NCBI GenBank assembly: GCA_037043015.1
Contig: CM073321.1
Coordinates: forward strand, 3,477,001 to 3,541,000
Direction of reading: 5' to 3'
Length of the DNA stretch: 64,000 nucleotides
From: Bryum argenteum
Taxonomy: Eukaryota > Streptophyta > Bryopsida > Bryales > Bryaceae
Positions 36,130-48,083 of this stretch are shown piece by piece. A program made the translations under genes and the position numbers. The number at the start of each line of letters is the position of its first letter. The stretch's first letter is position 1. A model generated the notes under the pieces. The model saw only the letters and a program-made list of their open reading frames with translations, searched no databases and had not been told where the DNA came from.

Positions 36130-37669
36130 TGTTACATCCCTTTCAAAAGGATGCCCGAACACCGTGGTAAGCCAAGAGGACCCCCGGAGTGACGCTCCGG
36201 GCTTGGCAAGAAACAAGGTGAGGTGACCAAGGGGAGTCCCGAGAAAACAGCACGCAGTAGCGTTGTTCTTAGGACAAACTTGGTGGCGTGCCTTACATGG
36301 TTGGAAACCTAGTTGAAGCACGCACCCATGCGTTCAAAGAACGCTCGATTTGGAGTTGTGAGTCATGAGATATGGCTCTCCAAAGTTGTAGCGCGTTCCG
36401 GCACACTCGGGGACTCGGGTGTGTTGCCTTTCGGGACTCAATGTCTTCGGTAGGCCCCCCCGTCTTGTGTTGAGGGACCTTCGTAGAGGGCGGCATCTTG
36501 CATATTTCTGGAAATCTATTGACAAAGGCTTTCTAGAATGCTAAGGCTCATGATGAGCAAAGCAATAGTCTAGGAGATAGGGCTCCTCAAAGTGGTCGGG
36601 ACTTTGGGACTCGGGAATATTGCCTCTCGGGACACCGAATGTTCAGAGGGGCATATCTCCCTTCTGACAACTCTGATTGCAGCAAGTAGGTAGTCCATCA
36701 ATATCTACTCAAAGAGTTGATGTCAAAATGGACTTACACGTCCCATTTGGATACTTGAGCTAGGAGCTAGCCCGAGGAGAAGTTACGGCCCGTTTTTGAG
36801 ACTACAGCAAAAACGGGTGGTCTTCCAAAAAGAAAGTGTGTCACGAAAGGCCCCTCAACACAAGACGGGGGGGCCTACCGAAGACTCCAGAGAGTACTAT
36901 GAGGAGGGGTGGTCTCCCTCCTCACTTGCACATGGTGCCATGAGGAGCCGGAATGGCTCCAAGGGGTGAGGCTTGGGATGGGGTCTCACTCCCGCACCTT
37001 GTGGAAAATGGAGAGTGCTTTGGAGCATCTCTAAACATGGGGTTGGGAAGTGTCCCTCTCCAAGTTAGTCCCCGTGATAAGAAGTGCCGGTTCTCGGAAG
37101 TGACTGTGAATGGCTCAAAAGGTTGAGGAGTGGAAAAAAAGCCTCACTCCCACACTTTGGGCATTGTAGGATGCTCTTGAGCATCCCACAACATTCGGTT
37201 GGAAAGAGTCCCGCTCGAAACTAGTCCCCGAGAATACTAGTATATAATACCGGATTCTGGGACGATTTTTGGCAATGTCTCGAATGGACTGAGAGACAAG
37301 AGTGGAAGGGGGACTAGAGGGAAGATGGACAATGGATAAGGGCGGTTAGCTCCGGGGGTGATTAGTGTCACCCTTAGAAGCTTGGACATTTGTGGAAGGC
37401 CGCCTCGTGCCACCAAGTGGCATGCCCATGTGTTGGTGGGAAATCCGGGTTGGCATACCCATGTGTTGGTGGGAGTTCCGGGTAATGAGTTATGGAGTCA
37501 AGGTTGGCTGGACACCTTAACTTAGAATGGTGCTAACATTGTATGTGTGGGGCACATGCAAGTGTTAGCAAAGTCGTGGCGGATTGCTACCAACTAAATA
37601 AGCCGAGATTTTGCTACCAAGTAAGGCTCACTAAGAAAAGAATGAGTTGGAGTAATTAGGGTCGCGACA
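36130..37669. mobile_element. 1.54-kb solo LTR in the 3' LTR
   Basis: Begins TGTTACATCC, ends GGGTCGCGACA (TG...CA), and is flanked by CACGG (36125-36129) and TACGG (37670-37674), a near-perfect 5-bp duplication. The uninterrupted partner LTR shows the single site CTACGG. Internal repeats include a 34-bp inverted repeat and a diverged tandem of about 140 bp (36945-37225). No coding. Confidence 0.85.
36443..36885. repeat. Perfect 34-bp inverted repeat
   Basis: 36443-36476 (GTCTTCGGTAGGCCCCCCCG...) is the exact reverse complement of 36852-36885, separated by 375 bases within the solo LTR. The RNA could fold into a long hairpin. Confidence 0.9.
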
Positions 37670-38143
37670 TACGGCCAGGGTGTTTGTTCCCGCAGAATGG
37701 CTAGGACTCGGGTATGGCGGAGAGTTTGACAACAGTTCTTTGTAACCAAGTTACGCCCTACGGACTTAGACACGATTCTTTGACCAAGGAAGATTTGCAA
37801 CAGCACGGCTCACACAGGGGTTAGGATATTCAGGGTTAGAGAAGGGAGAAAAGGAGAAGGGTTTAGGAAGAGACAGAGCAAGTAGAGGAAAGAGAGTCCG
37901 CGTCCTCATTGAACGAGTAGAGGCCAAATCGCTACAGTAGTGTGCAACAATGAGCTCGTGGAACTACTACTACATTCGTGCAATGTATGGAAGTGTCAAC
38001 TATGAAATTCTATCTTCTATTTATAATAAAACCTGATCTTTGCGCTGGCTTTTGCTTCAACTGCGGTCCTTGGTCTTGATCCCCGTGGTCGCTCTCGTCC
38101 TTGGTCTCGAGCCCCGTAGTCGCTCACGTCCTTGGTCTCGAGC

Positions 38144-41100
38144 CACTATAAGAAAACCCTGTTTTTTGTGATGTCTTGTGTAATGTCTAATGTATTTTGT
38201 GATGTCTTACTGTCTTAAAAGATGTCTTCAAAGACGGGAGGATGTCTATACGTCTAACGGGCACATTTTGGATTGGGGGGGCATGAAGACATCACCAAAC
38301 AAAAAGATGTTGGTGAAGACATGGATGTCTTTGAAGACATCTTGATAGACATCAAACTGCCACGTTGGCAAGGGATTTGGACCAAAGAAGGTAAAAACGA
38401 CCAAAATTTCTTGTTAAAAGAGTAGGTGAATGGGCGGTTTTTCAAAAGTAGAAAAAAACATCACACTTTAGTTGTTTTTTTTTTTTTTTTTTTTTTTTTT
38501 CCTTGCTAAAACATTATGTGACGTGGCAATACTGAAAATACTTATTTCAGGCTATTCTCACTAATTTTCATTGGTCTATTTTTAAAAAAAATATTAAAAT
38601 ATATAATTATATTTCAATAAAAATTATATTTTGTAAATTTTTATTATATTCAGAAAAATTAGAATATTATAATTCTGTAATTTTTTATGATTAAAAAAAT
38701 TTAAATACTAAAAAATATTATATATAAAATATAATATCTATAAGATAACAATGGTGCCAAAAAAAAAGTAAAAGTAATTTCGTGGATATTTAATCCTCAA
38801 AAAACACGTGGACATAGATTAATAAAGTTATTTACAGTGCTTTATCTACATGGCAACAAAAACTCCACGTCAGACCAGTTGACAAGTCATTCAACATCTA
38901 GTCGGATGTCTAACACGATGTCCAACTTACCATAACTACAGTCAGGCATGAATGTCCGCATAGACATCTACTTGGATGTCTAGGAAGATGTTTTGCACGA
39001 CATCCTCCTAGACGTCATTTACTAAAAAGCGGCAGTATTTAAGAGTCTTTTAAAGAATAATATCAACTTTTTCTCTTACTGCTTGTCCTCCATTGGCGCG
39101 GGTCTCTGATTGGGGTAATCCGCAAATACATAAAGAAAATATAACAAGAAAATAAAAACAATAAACAGTGTTTTTTGGCTTACTTCAAGAAGGAATTAAA
39201 TATTATTGATTACTTATAGATTAGATTATTATAGTCTAATGGCAAGACTATACATTACTCTATCATTAACAACCAATATTATACAAATTAAAGCAAATTT
39301 ACAAGAAATATGAATTTATGAAAATAGCTATTTAATACAGTTTAGGAGACAATTAAATAATAGAATAAGTATTAAGAAAGTTAGTTGGAAAGTTAGTTAG
39401 GGTAGAAATAAAAGGTAGTTGAGAGTTTAAAAGAGAGCCTATCACCATGGAAGACTATAAATAGTCTCATGATTGAAATTCCACACTTTTTCTATCAATA
39501 AAGTTTATTTGATTTGTTGTGGAAGAAACTCTAAGACTTACAATATGTGCTTTGTTGTGGAAAGAACTTTAAAGCATCTAGTATTTGATTTGTTGTGAGG
39601 GAAAACAAAAGACCTTTTATAGTTAATGTGTTGTGATTGAAACCCTGAAAATGTCATCAGATGTTTATGATAATGTCTGCGGGGGATGTCTAAGATGACG
39701 TCTATGAAAATGTCTAACATGATGTCTATGAAGATGTCGAAGATGACATCTACGACAGCATCCAGAACCATCTACAGGGGATGATTTTCATTGCCTTCAA
39801 TGGATGAACAGAGGCGGCTAGGGTTTGCTGCCGCCGCCATAGTTAGGTCATGAGACCTTTAAGTAGAATTAGAGGCCGCACGAAGCTCATTTTGGCCTTC
39901 ATTTTTTCAAAGAGTTAGTGTTTGGAGTGTAGAGGCTAAGGTTTGCTTCTTCATGTGGCTAGGGTTTGTTTCCGCCGCCATAGTTAGGTCATGAGATCTT
40001 CAAATGGAATTACAAAGCTCATTTTTGCCTTAGTTTCTCCAAAGAGTTTGTGTGTAAAGTATAGAGGATTTCGAAATTGTTTCCATTCAGTTTCAGAATG
40101 ATTGTTAACTGCAATAAGAGAATAGTATTTGTAGAAATCCAATAGCTCTCAAGAGTAGGTTTCCTTCTTCATGTGGCTAAGATTTGCTACTTAAGAGGTA
40201 CTGGATTTCAAAAGCATCTTGTACAAGAAACCCTAGGACTTGTAGAATTTGATTTGTTGTGAAGGAAACCCTAGTACTTGTAGTATTTGATTTGTTGTAG
40301 AAGATGTCTATGATGATGTCTGCAAGATGTCTTAGAGCATGTCTATGAAGATGTCTAAATGAGTTGATGAAATTCTGTTTTGGAGGGTAGGACATAAGGG
40401 GTCGGGGCATCAAAACAGGATCTGAGGCCGCGAAGCGACATGCGTGCTTGTAGGTGAGTGAAACAGATGTATGCATAGATGTCTATAACGTTGTTTTTAA
40501 TGATGTATAGAAGGATGTCTGAAGAAATGTTTAAGAAGATGTTTGCAAGAATGACTAACTGTGTCGATATCTTGAGGTTAGGAAGTAAACCATCTCAACC
40601 TAGGTAGTGCAATTACATGGAATCAAATCAGAATTTTCTTACCTTTACAAACCCTTCTTTAAATGCGATTGATATTGGCTTATTGAATATGTGTAGCAAT
40701 GGGACATGCACATGACCATACGGGTATCGACAGCAAGCGATGGAAGTGGAGGGACTTACGGAGTTCAAATTGTGGGTGCGTAGTATATCGTAGTTGTTGA
40801 CAGGCGTATTCGTAAATTTTCTAGTTTGTGTTATCCGAGGTTTTAATGACCTAAGCAATATATGTTTGACTCATACTTTTGATGTGACAAAGGTTTACGA
40901 TTGATGTTATGTGAGACGCCCGTGGATTACGGATCTGATGACTATATAAACATCTAAAAATGTCATCCTAGATGTCCTTTCATATGCCCAAAAAACATCA
41001 ATAGTAACACTGTTGCAAACATCATGTCCTACGAGATGTCGCTACAAACATCCGAGCAAACATCACAAACTTAATAAGGACATCAACGTAAACATCATTC

Positions 41101-41725
41101 TACGCACTGGAAACATCTTATAAGACATAAAAATTGTCTTCTAAGATATTTTGTAAGACATTGCATACGTCTTGCAAGACATCTTGTACAACATCTAAGA
41201 TGTTTTGCAAGTCATTTAAGTCGTCTTAACTGATGTCTAAAACTATCATGATAGGAGCATAAAACCTCCGCAATATGCTGACGTGGCATGCCATGTCATT
41301 TTTCCAAGTCCACGTCAACTTTTCCTGCGTGCCACGTCGGATATTCCCGGGTGCCACATCGGATTTTCCCGCGTGCCACATCGGATTTTCCCGGGTCCAC
41401 GTAGGATTCTCGCGCCGCCATGTTATCTTTCGTGGGACCATGTAAAATTCCACATCATGATGAATTTCATCCCCACGTGGCACTGCCCGTTGAATTCAAG
41501 CTGATGTGTCATCTACGTGGCACCTACGTGGCACACTTTTTACCCTTCTAAAATTACCTTAAGACATCTTCGATCTTAAGACATTTTCCTGTCTTTTTAG
41601 ACGTCTGCTTAGACATTTGAGCTGTCTAGGATGTCTTATCGTCTATAAGACATCTGAATTAATGTCTTCGATGTCTTTTTAGACATCATGTACAACATCA
41701 TTAAAAACGCAGGTTTCTTATAGTG
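38144..41725 (+). mobile_element. CACTA element C, 3.6 kb
   Basis: Starts CACTATAAGAAAACCCTG, ends CGCAGGTTTCTTATAGTG, with target duplication AGC at 38141-38143 and 41726-41728. Nearly identical to element B, hence recently moved. The poly-T tract is shorter (38475-38500). It interrupts the 3' LTR of the 17.5-kb retrotransposon, whose intact partner has the continuous site CTCGAGCCCCGTGGTC. No transposase. Confidence 0.95.
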
Positions 41726-41815
41726 AGCCCCGTGGTCACTGTAGTCCACGGCCTTGATCCCCGTGGTTGTTGTGGTCCACGGTCTAGATACCCGCGGTTG
41801 CTGTGGCGGGTAACA

Positions 41816-41831
41816 TTTTGCCCTCCTTCGC
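41816..41831 (-). promoter_or_regulatory. Polypurine tract of the 17.5-kb element
   Basis: On the - strand GAAGGAGGGCAAAA directly precedes the 3' LTR start TGTTACCC. Confidence 0.75.
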
Positions 41832-41847
41832 AGAGTGCAATTTGTCT

Positions 41848-44242
41848 TCAAATTGCTGGGCTAGTGGCGCGTGGGGGCGGGTCTTCTGTTCGGCCTTGTC
41901 TGCTCTTGGAAAATTGCTGACCATTGCAAGGATGTTTTTCGCTGTTGTACAATCGCCAAAGTGCCTCGGCCACCGCCCTATGCATCAAGACATGGTTTCC
42001 GTGAAAATTCTGTGCGTGGGTGTAGACATCAAACACTGTGCCTCCTAAATTCCGGTTGAATATGGGACATTGTCGTCCTCTTGCCTCGGAGTCAGTGTAG
42101 AGTGTAGCAAGATCGGGGTGTTCGTGGAAGTACTGTAACACGAAGTACATTGATTCCGAGGCCTCGTCTACAGCCTCGTCATTGGGTTCAATGTTTTAGC
42201 CTTCTTGCTCCTCCTTCTGGAGGATTGTTTGCTTGTGTCTGGCGAAGGGGGGAAGTGATGGTCTCACCCGCAACAGGGAAAAAGTAGGCAGGAGATTCGA
42301 GGGCGTCATTGGGGACTCAATACGCCTTGGCCATGGGTAGGTACCATCAGAGTTTTGTCTCACCGGGGACTCATGTTGTTCAGGTGGTGACAGGACCGAG
42401 TAATGGTACTAGGGTGAATTCGCTGACTTCTGCTATCGTGGAGATTGGTGTAGCGTCTGCACCTGATCGGTGAATCCCTCCGGTATGTCCACTCTCTCTT
42501 CTCCTATGTGCGTCATAAATTGGTGCAATTCCTCTCTGAAATTATCATCCAATGGGATGTCCTCGGTTTGTGCGTGGGTTTGCTGCTCGTATAATTGCTC
42601 CTCCTGTAGGTTGTCGTAGTATTCTTTGTTTGCTTGTCGCTGTGTCTATGTAAGCTTTGGTTTGTCCATTGGTTGTGGTTGTGTCTCCTCGTCTTCCTCT
42701 TCCATGAAAGGCTCTCCTTGGATGCCCAAATTGTTGTCGGTGCCTTCCAACTCCAGTGCCATCAATGCATTGCATGTGCACTGATTGAGTAATAACGGGG
42801 AAGGATTTTCCGATGTAGGTGGTGTTGACCCCAATAGTTGATATGTTGTGGTCACAATTACCTTGGCACCGTGGTGTGTCCAAGCCACCTTGTTGGCTTC
42901 AAAATTCTGCTTGGCGTCCTTGATCTCCTTGCGATGGCATTGCATAGCCTCAGTATCCACGTTGCTGGAGGACGGGGCCGTGGATATGAGGGACAACTCC
43001 TAAGTCAGCACCTTGCACTTCGCCATGAGCTTGGCGGTTTGGTCGTCCAGCCAGCCAATCCTCTTCCGGTCCATGGTCCTTTGAACCTCGAGGGTCCTGT
43101 ACCACTCCGTGGCTGCCTACAACTCCAAATCCCTCGTATTCAGTCGGTTCTGCAGAGATGTTATCCGCCCTTGGAACTGGTCCCCGTGAAGCAGGGCTTC
43201 CAGCTTGAAGTCCTCCAAGGTTTTGCGAGCCGTGGTCTGGGCCGTCTGCACCAGCTATGTTGCATAGCGTTTGTGCCAAGCCTCCCACTCTTTGTACTTG
43301 GACGTCGTTGTTTGTTGTTGTTGCTCGGTTGTGTGGAGAAAATTCAACATTTCCTCCATACACGCTTCTACGGTGCGCCTTTGTGACTCGAAATCCTTGG
43401 CACGAGGATCCAGTGTGGCCGTGGATGTACTAGCGACCTCCACGGTGCCTCCTTTTGCTACCCCGGCTTCCTCGGTGGGTGCTCGCTTTTCCCGGTGAGG
43501 TGGCGTGGTGTTGGGTTGCGCGGACTCAGCTATCTCCCTCTGTATGTCAAGGAACGAGCCCATGGTCCACGCGTAATGGTTTACCCTGTGGTAATCCAAA
43601 AGGGGCCGATGAATTGTGTAAGAAACGGTGCAATAGGACTCTCATATGTGTCACTTTGGACATGCCCTTGGATTTGCTGGACTGCGTTCCTGTCGACAAG
43701 CGTGCCCAGTTTTTTGCTACAGCCCGCCATTATACACAACGCAAGCTGATTCGTGTGCACTGCATTGCAGTCATTCCGGAAAAACACCTCACTAAGAATA
43801 CCCCGGATTCTGCCAAACTATGGATCTGGCATATTTGGGTTGTTGCGCGTAAGGACGTAGATATCGAACTTCCCATCCACTTGTGCTAGGTACCCGTAGG
43901 TGTATACCGTGGTGTCTGGCTGAGGAATTCTGCTCTGGGCGACCATCTCGTGACCTCCGTGCCATCACAGCCAAAGAACTCGTGAAGAACCTCGGAGAGT
44001 ATCGAACGAGGATCCCTTCCATGACCCCGGCCACGTCCGTCTTGCTGGGATCCTCTTGCTGTCGCTCCCACATCAACGCAATGAACGCCCTACAGCGTCC
44101 AAAGTCGATGTTCTTCCTCAGGTGATTGGCATACCTAAACAATCCCGCCTACGTGAGCCATTCGACGTTGGGGTACTTCTTCCATTCCGCGATCTGCCGA
44201 GGAATGTCCAGCGGCTTGCGCTCTTTGTGTTCATCGCGCGCC
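41848..44242 (-). pseudogene. Additional ORF of the LTR element (~800 codons, degraded)
   Basis: The - strand ATG at 44242 begins MARDEHKERKPLDIPRQIAE, followed by a globular part (FRYANHLRKNIDFGRCRAFI, TDVAGVMEGILVRYSPR, FGCDGTEVTRWSPRAEF, GWEVRYLRPYAQQPKYARSI), then YHRVNHYAWTMGSFLDIQRE. A long helical, probably coiled-coil segment follows (43255-43599, with ACMEEMLNFLHTTEQQQQTT), then an acidic Gln-rich stretch, and a C-terminal block FVLQYFHEHPDLATLYTDSE ending at 41848. Frameshifts occur near 43950, 43795 and 43600, and several stops are present. It lies between gag and the 3' LTR on the element's own strand. The overall plan (globular head, acidic linker, coiled coil) recalls the gag-like gene at 18.7-30.7 kb. 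No known family. Confidence 0.5.
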
Positions 44243-44514
44243 ATGGTTGCTGGAACCTGAAACGAGGAATACAACCGTGGACAAGGGTCGGTGTGAGTGA
44301 GAAAGGCGTAGTGAGAGTGTGGAGTAATTGGAAAGAGTGAAAAGCTGCACTGAGAGAGAGCCCGAGTCTGTGGAGGCGGTGAGCGAATGAGGTCGTTCCC
44401 TGGGGAATTCCATGGTATATGAGATCTCGTTGGCTGCGGTGATGTGTGAGTGGTTATCATTACGGATCTGGCCGTCGCGGCGGTGTCTGATTTGGAAGAG
44501 TCTATATCATAGGG

Positions 44515-44625
44515 GGGTAAAAGCATACTAAGGTGGGTGCACTTGCGGCCAGCCCATTGTACTTGAAAGGCACTAAAAGTCAACCATATTTAGGGAGCAA
44601 ATTCTCTGGGTACTTAAGGTAAGAA
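44515..44625. repeat. ~110-bp terminal repeat, copy 2 left
   Basis: Aligned with 12950-13055 in the same orientation and with the inverse of 34706-34822. Shared words include AGCATACTAAGGTGGG, AGCCCATTGTAC and GGGTACTTAAGGTA. Confidence 0.6.
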
Positions 44626-44822
44626 AAGAATATTTAACGTTTAATGTTCAAAGGACGGCACATGGGGTGTTGTGTGTAGTATAATGGGATGATCAGTTTG
44701 TCAGAAGTATAACGCGGATCATCAATGCTGCGTATATTTGCAAATCTCTCCATCGACTATCACGAGTCCAGTTCGATGGAACACCGGCGCCAGGCGGTTT
44801 TTGCGCTCAATCCGCGGTGACC

Positions 44823-44863
44823 GGTGATCACCGATTACCTCGGCATGGCGGCTGGTGATCACC
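44823..44863. promoter_or_regulatory. Paired GGTGATCACC palindromes, copy 2
   Basis: Palindromes at 44823-44832 and 44854-44863, 31 bases apart, lie about 310 bases from the terminal repeat. Copy 1 has the same pair about 250 bases from its terminal repeat. The rest of 44626-46202 is non-coding leader. Confidence 0.5.
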
Positions 44864-46202
44864 GGTCACCATCGTCTCGTGCATGGCGGCTAGGTTCTGC
44901 CACTTTTAGTTTAGCGAGACCGTTGTGCTCTGAGAGAGCCGCACTGGCTGTGTTGTTACGTTTTGCAAGGGGTGTTTGCAGGTTCAGGCAAGCTTTAGGT
45001 GAGCTTTAGTATATAGAGAGACTACCAGTGAGGGTTTAGCGTAGGTTTTTTTTGTCGACAAAGCAATACTGATTGAGGAGCGTATAGTTCAAAAATTGGT
45101 GGTGCTGTGACTGCCACAAGTGTCCAGAGTTTTTTCACGGCGTTGTTATTTTTTTTGGATTTGTTCTTCCTCGACTAAAGTAGACTCCGTGTTGTAGAAA
45201 AATCAGTAGGGTGTGTGCAATTGCAAAGGTCTCCGTGTAGATTTAGGAGGAGCTTAGGCGTTTAGTGTAGGACTTTACTGTTGGGGCTGTTGTCTCTACA
45301 GAACTGCGCAAGAGCAGCAACTCAAGAGTATTAGGTGGGTCTGATAGGGTTCGCCTTTCTAGCAAAATGTGCTACCGTACAAGTTAAGGAGCTAACAAGG
45401 AGCTCTGGTGAAGGAGAGACTGCCAAGGAGAGGAGATCAACGTTAGGTTGTCGGTAGTTTGGTGAGGACTGGAAGCAAAGCAGGTTCTGCCTTTCACGAA
45501 CCTACTTACATGGAAACACCACTTTCTTATTTGCAGCATTGGTTATTTTTATAATGAAGAAGCAAGGAGGGTTTGAGCCGTTCACCCTCGCATGCCTAGA
45601 TATTGTTGTAATAATGTGGGGAATGCTTGTTTGTAACTTGTACATGAAATGGAATGTGCATTTTCAGCCTCTGTAACCCGCCACTTAGGTCATAGAGGCT
45701 GCAAGTTTTTTTTGGTTTTGTATTGTAGTCTGCTCGGTTGATGTGCATGACTCTTACATCTAATTGCTTAGTGTTATTTAGTTGTTAAGTTAGGGTAGCG
45801 TACAACGCAAAATTAGGAAGGATTGTGTAAAAGATTAGAAAAGCTTGTACTTGATTTGGGAAGGATTGTAATTGATTCAGCAAGGATTGTACTTGAGTGT
45901 ATTCAGTATTGCCCGCTTAGCATGAGTGTGACATTCAAGGAATTGTCAATTTAGTAGAGAGGTTTGTACAAAGCTTTTAAAGCTTGGTCTGAGGTCGAGT
46001 ACATATTCATTGTTTAGAATTGGTAAATCAAAGTTCACTTTGCTGTTCAGTCGTTGCGATTTGTCACTCTCTTTTCTTGCTCACTTAGTCGTTATACTTT
46101 GCTTCTTGCGACGGTACTCTGATCACTTCGGGATTGCTTATTATCGTCCTCTCCTACTGCCCCGTACTACTTATGTGCATGAAGCTAGCTGCAGGTTGAC
46201 GC

Positions 46203-47723
46203 ATGGGGCGAGAGAAGAACCCGGACTTGAAACTTATTGGCGACAAGTCAGTATCAACTGAGAAGTTGAAGGATGATGATGTGCCGAGTGATTCCGAAGA
46301 AGAACTCAGCTTGTACGATGTGGACGGAGCTCTAGAGAAATTGAAGGAGCCACCGCCAGCACTTCACATCTAGGACTTCGTCAACACGTTTGGGCTGGAG
46401 GGTACCGACCAAAATCTGCATCGTTTGAAGAAGGGCAAAGTTCCTCAAGAGGTAGTGACCAAGCTATTTGGCACGCGCTGGGGGAAGGGCGGAAGAGCTG
46501 GTTACAGATGGCAAGACTGCACCAATAAGGAGGTTTTGGCGAGGGTTAAGCACCTTCACCTAATAGTGTACCAGCACGACCGAGACATCATGCCCAGTTT
46601 CTTGAAAATCAAGTTTGCGCATGGCATCGCCCTCGAGTATCTGAATGGGCGGGGGAAGGTGAACTGGGCGGCTTATGGGCAGAGACAAACCATACACAAC
46701 GGCAACGATGGGATACACAAATTGCTAAATTCATGATTTGCAAGATGAAGGGAGTGGAGGTAACAAAACACGCCTTCAAATAGGTGAAGCTTGAGAGAGG
46801 CTTCGCCCCTGGAAACCTCATGAGTGGGTCACCAAAGCGGGTAAGTAAATTGATTTAATTTTTTTTTAAGTCTTTGCCTGATTTGGGAGTTGGTTGTTGC
46901 CAAGCATTTCATTTTCTTTTGTAAGATATGTTAGGCTATGCAGCAATACTCGGAGGTGTGTGCTTCAAGGATCCCAACGAGAGTGGAAGAGGATCTAGAC
47001 TCCCGCACCTCCGAACAAGTCTCCTACTTGAACGTGATGGTGAAGGCGTTAGGAGCTGAAATTGATGAGGCCCCTCTAGATGTGTTGCCTACTCGAAATG
47101 GACGAGACAAGGCTGTATACAAGGCCAAAAGTGTTGAACTATTCCTACGGAGCCTAGAAGCCCAGATAGTGAGTGTGCAGCGTACAGCCACATCGGAGGA
47201 CAATGAGAAGGTGTTGCAAGTGACAAAGTTCTCTATTTTAGAACTCATGAAGCAGGACCACGAGGTGAAGTTGGTAAACTTGAAGCTTGATGCTGAACGC
47301 AGAGAAGAAGAGCTTGAGCATCTGAAAGTGAGCATCACCTTCAAACAACGTCAGCTGGCAGCATTCAACAACGAAGAGACCAAGCTTCAGAGCGGGAGTC
47401 GGCCATCTTCAATTTTGCCATGTCCCCTTATGTATCCAAAACCAAGTGGGACTGTCTTAGAAAAAACTTATATTCAGATAACCCATTGTAGTTTGTGTTA
47501 CAAGAAGTTTCTAGAGTTTGATGTTGTCTTTGCTTCATGCTAGCACTTATACCATCCTTGGTGTTCTATGGTAGTAGCAAAGGCAATAAATGTGTTGAGC
47601 CCAAGTGTGATCAAATTGCTAACCCCAAATGGCAACAAAGTTTTGACTGGGGAGCTGAGTGTGAGGGGGCGGTGAATGCAGAGGAGCCAATTGATACACA
47701 AGGCAAAGCTCCTCTCAAAGGTG
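46203..47723 (+). pseudogene. Novel-domain / coiled-coil / RING-H2-like gene, copy 2 (5' exons)
   Basis: The ATG at 46203 gives MGREKNPDLKLI and an acidic DSEEELSLYDVDGALEKLKE. A TAG at 46371 interrupts, then YRWQDCTNKEVLARVKHLHL and MPSFLKIKFAHGIALEY follow the same plan as copy 1. An intron with GTAAGT near 46841 leads to an exon at about 46941 with a coiled coil (47020-47390, ITFKQRQLAAFNNEETKLQS), then IQITHCSLCYKKFLEFD and HLYHPWCSMV. One TAG (47541) replaces the residue before HLYHPWC. The zinc motif keeps C-X2-C-X13-C-X-H-X2-H-X2-C spacing plus two later cysteines (KCVEPKC). The exon ends at a GTAAGT donor (47723). Protein similarity to copy 1 is clear along the whole length. Confidence 0.65.
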
Positions 47724-48083
47724 GTAAGTCACACTTTCAGTTTAAGTTTTAAGTTTTCATTGGCATGTTTGTTTACGTGTTAGCATGCTTGAACATCTAT
47801 ACCCAATCTATTTTGTAGTACCTGGAGTTGTGGATTTGTGGAAATGAGGGGACGGGTTCTGCTGAGAGCGGCAAGGGTGTGTAAAATAGGTGAAAGTTTT
47901 TGTATTAACAACGTCTGTGTAGTACAGTTAGTTTACAGTAGGTAATAGGTGATTAGTTCGAGTATATTGGTGTGCTTTGAACTTGCACACTTATACTTCA
48001 TAGAACTCTATAGATTCAGAAGGTATAGCTTACATACTCTTGTAGCCTGTTCTGGTTTTACGATACAGATCTGGGTAGATCCC

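Larger units (their letters stand above)
35900..41815 (-). repeat. 3' LTR, interrupted twice
   Basis: Homologous to 52588-53405 in three pieces (35900-36129, 37675-38143, 41729-41815), ending GGGTAACA. It has lost about 60 bases relative to the 5' LTR near 36072. Its first base is A instead of T. Confidence 0.88.

Noticed and set aside
42838..43386. 182-aa + strand ORF
   Set aside because: Antisense to the extra ORF of the LTR element, whose frames carry coiled-coil and acidic features.
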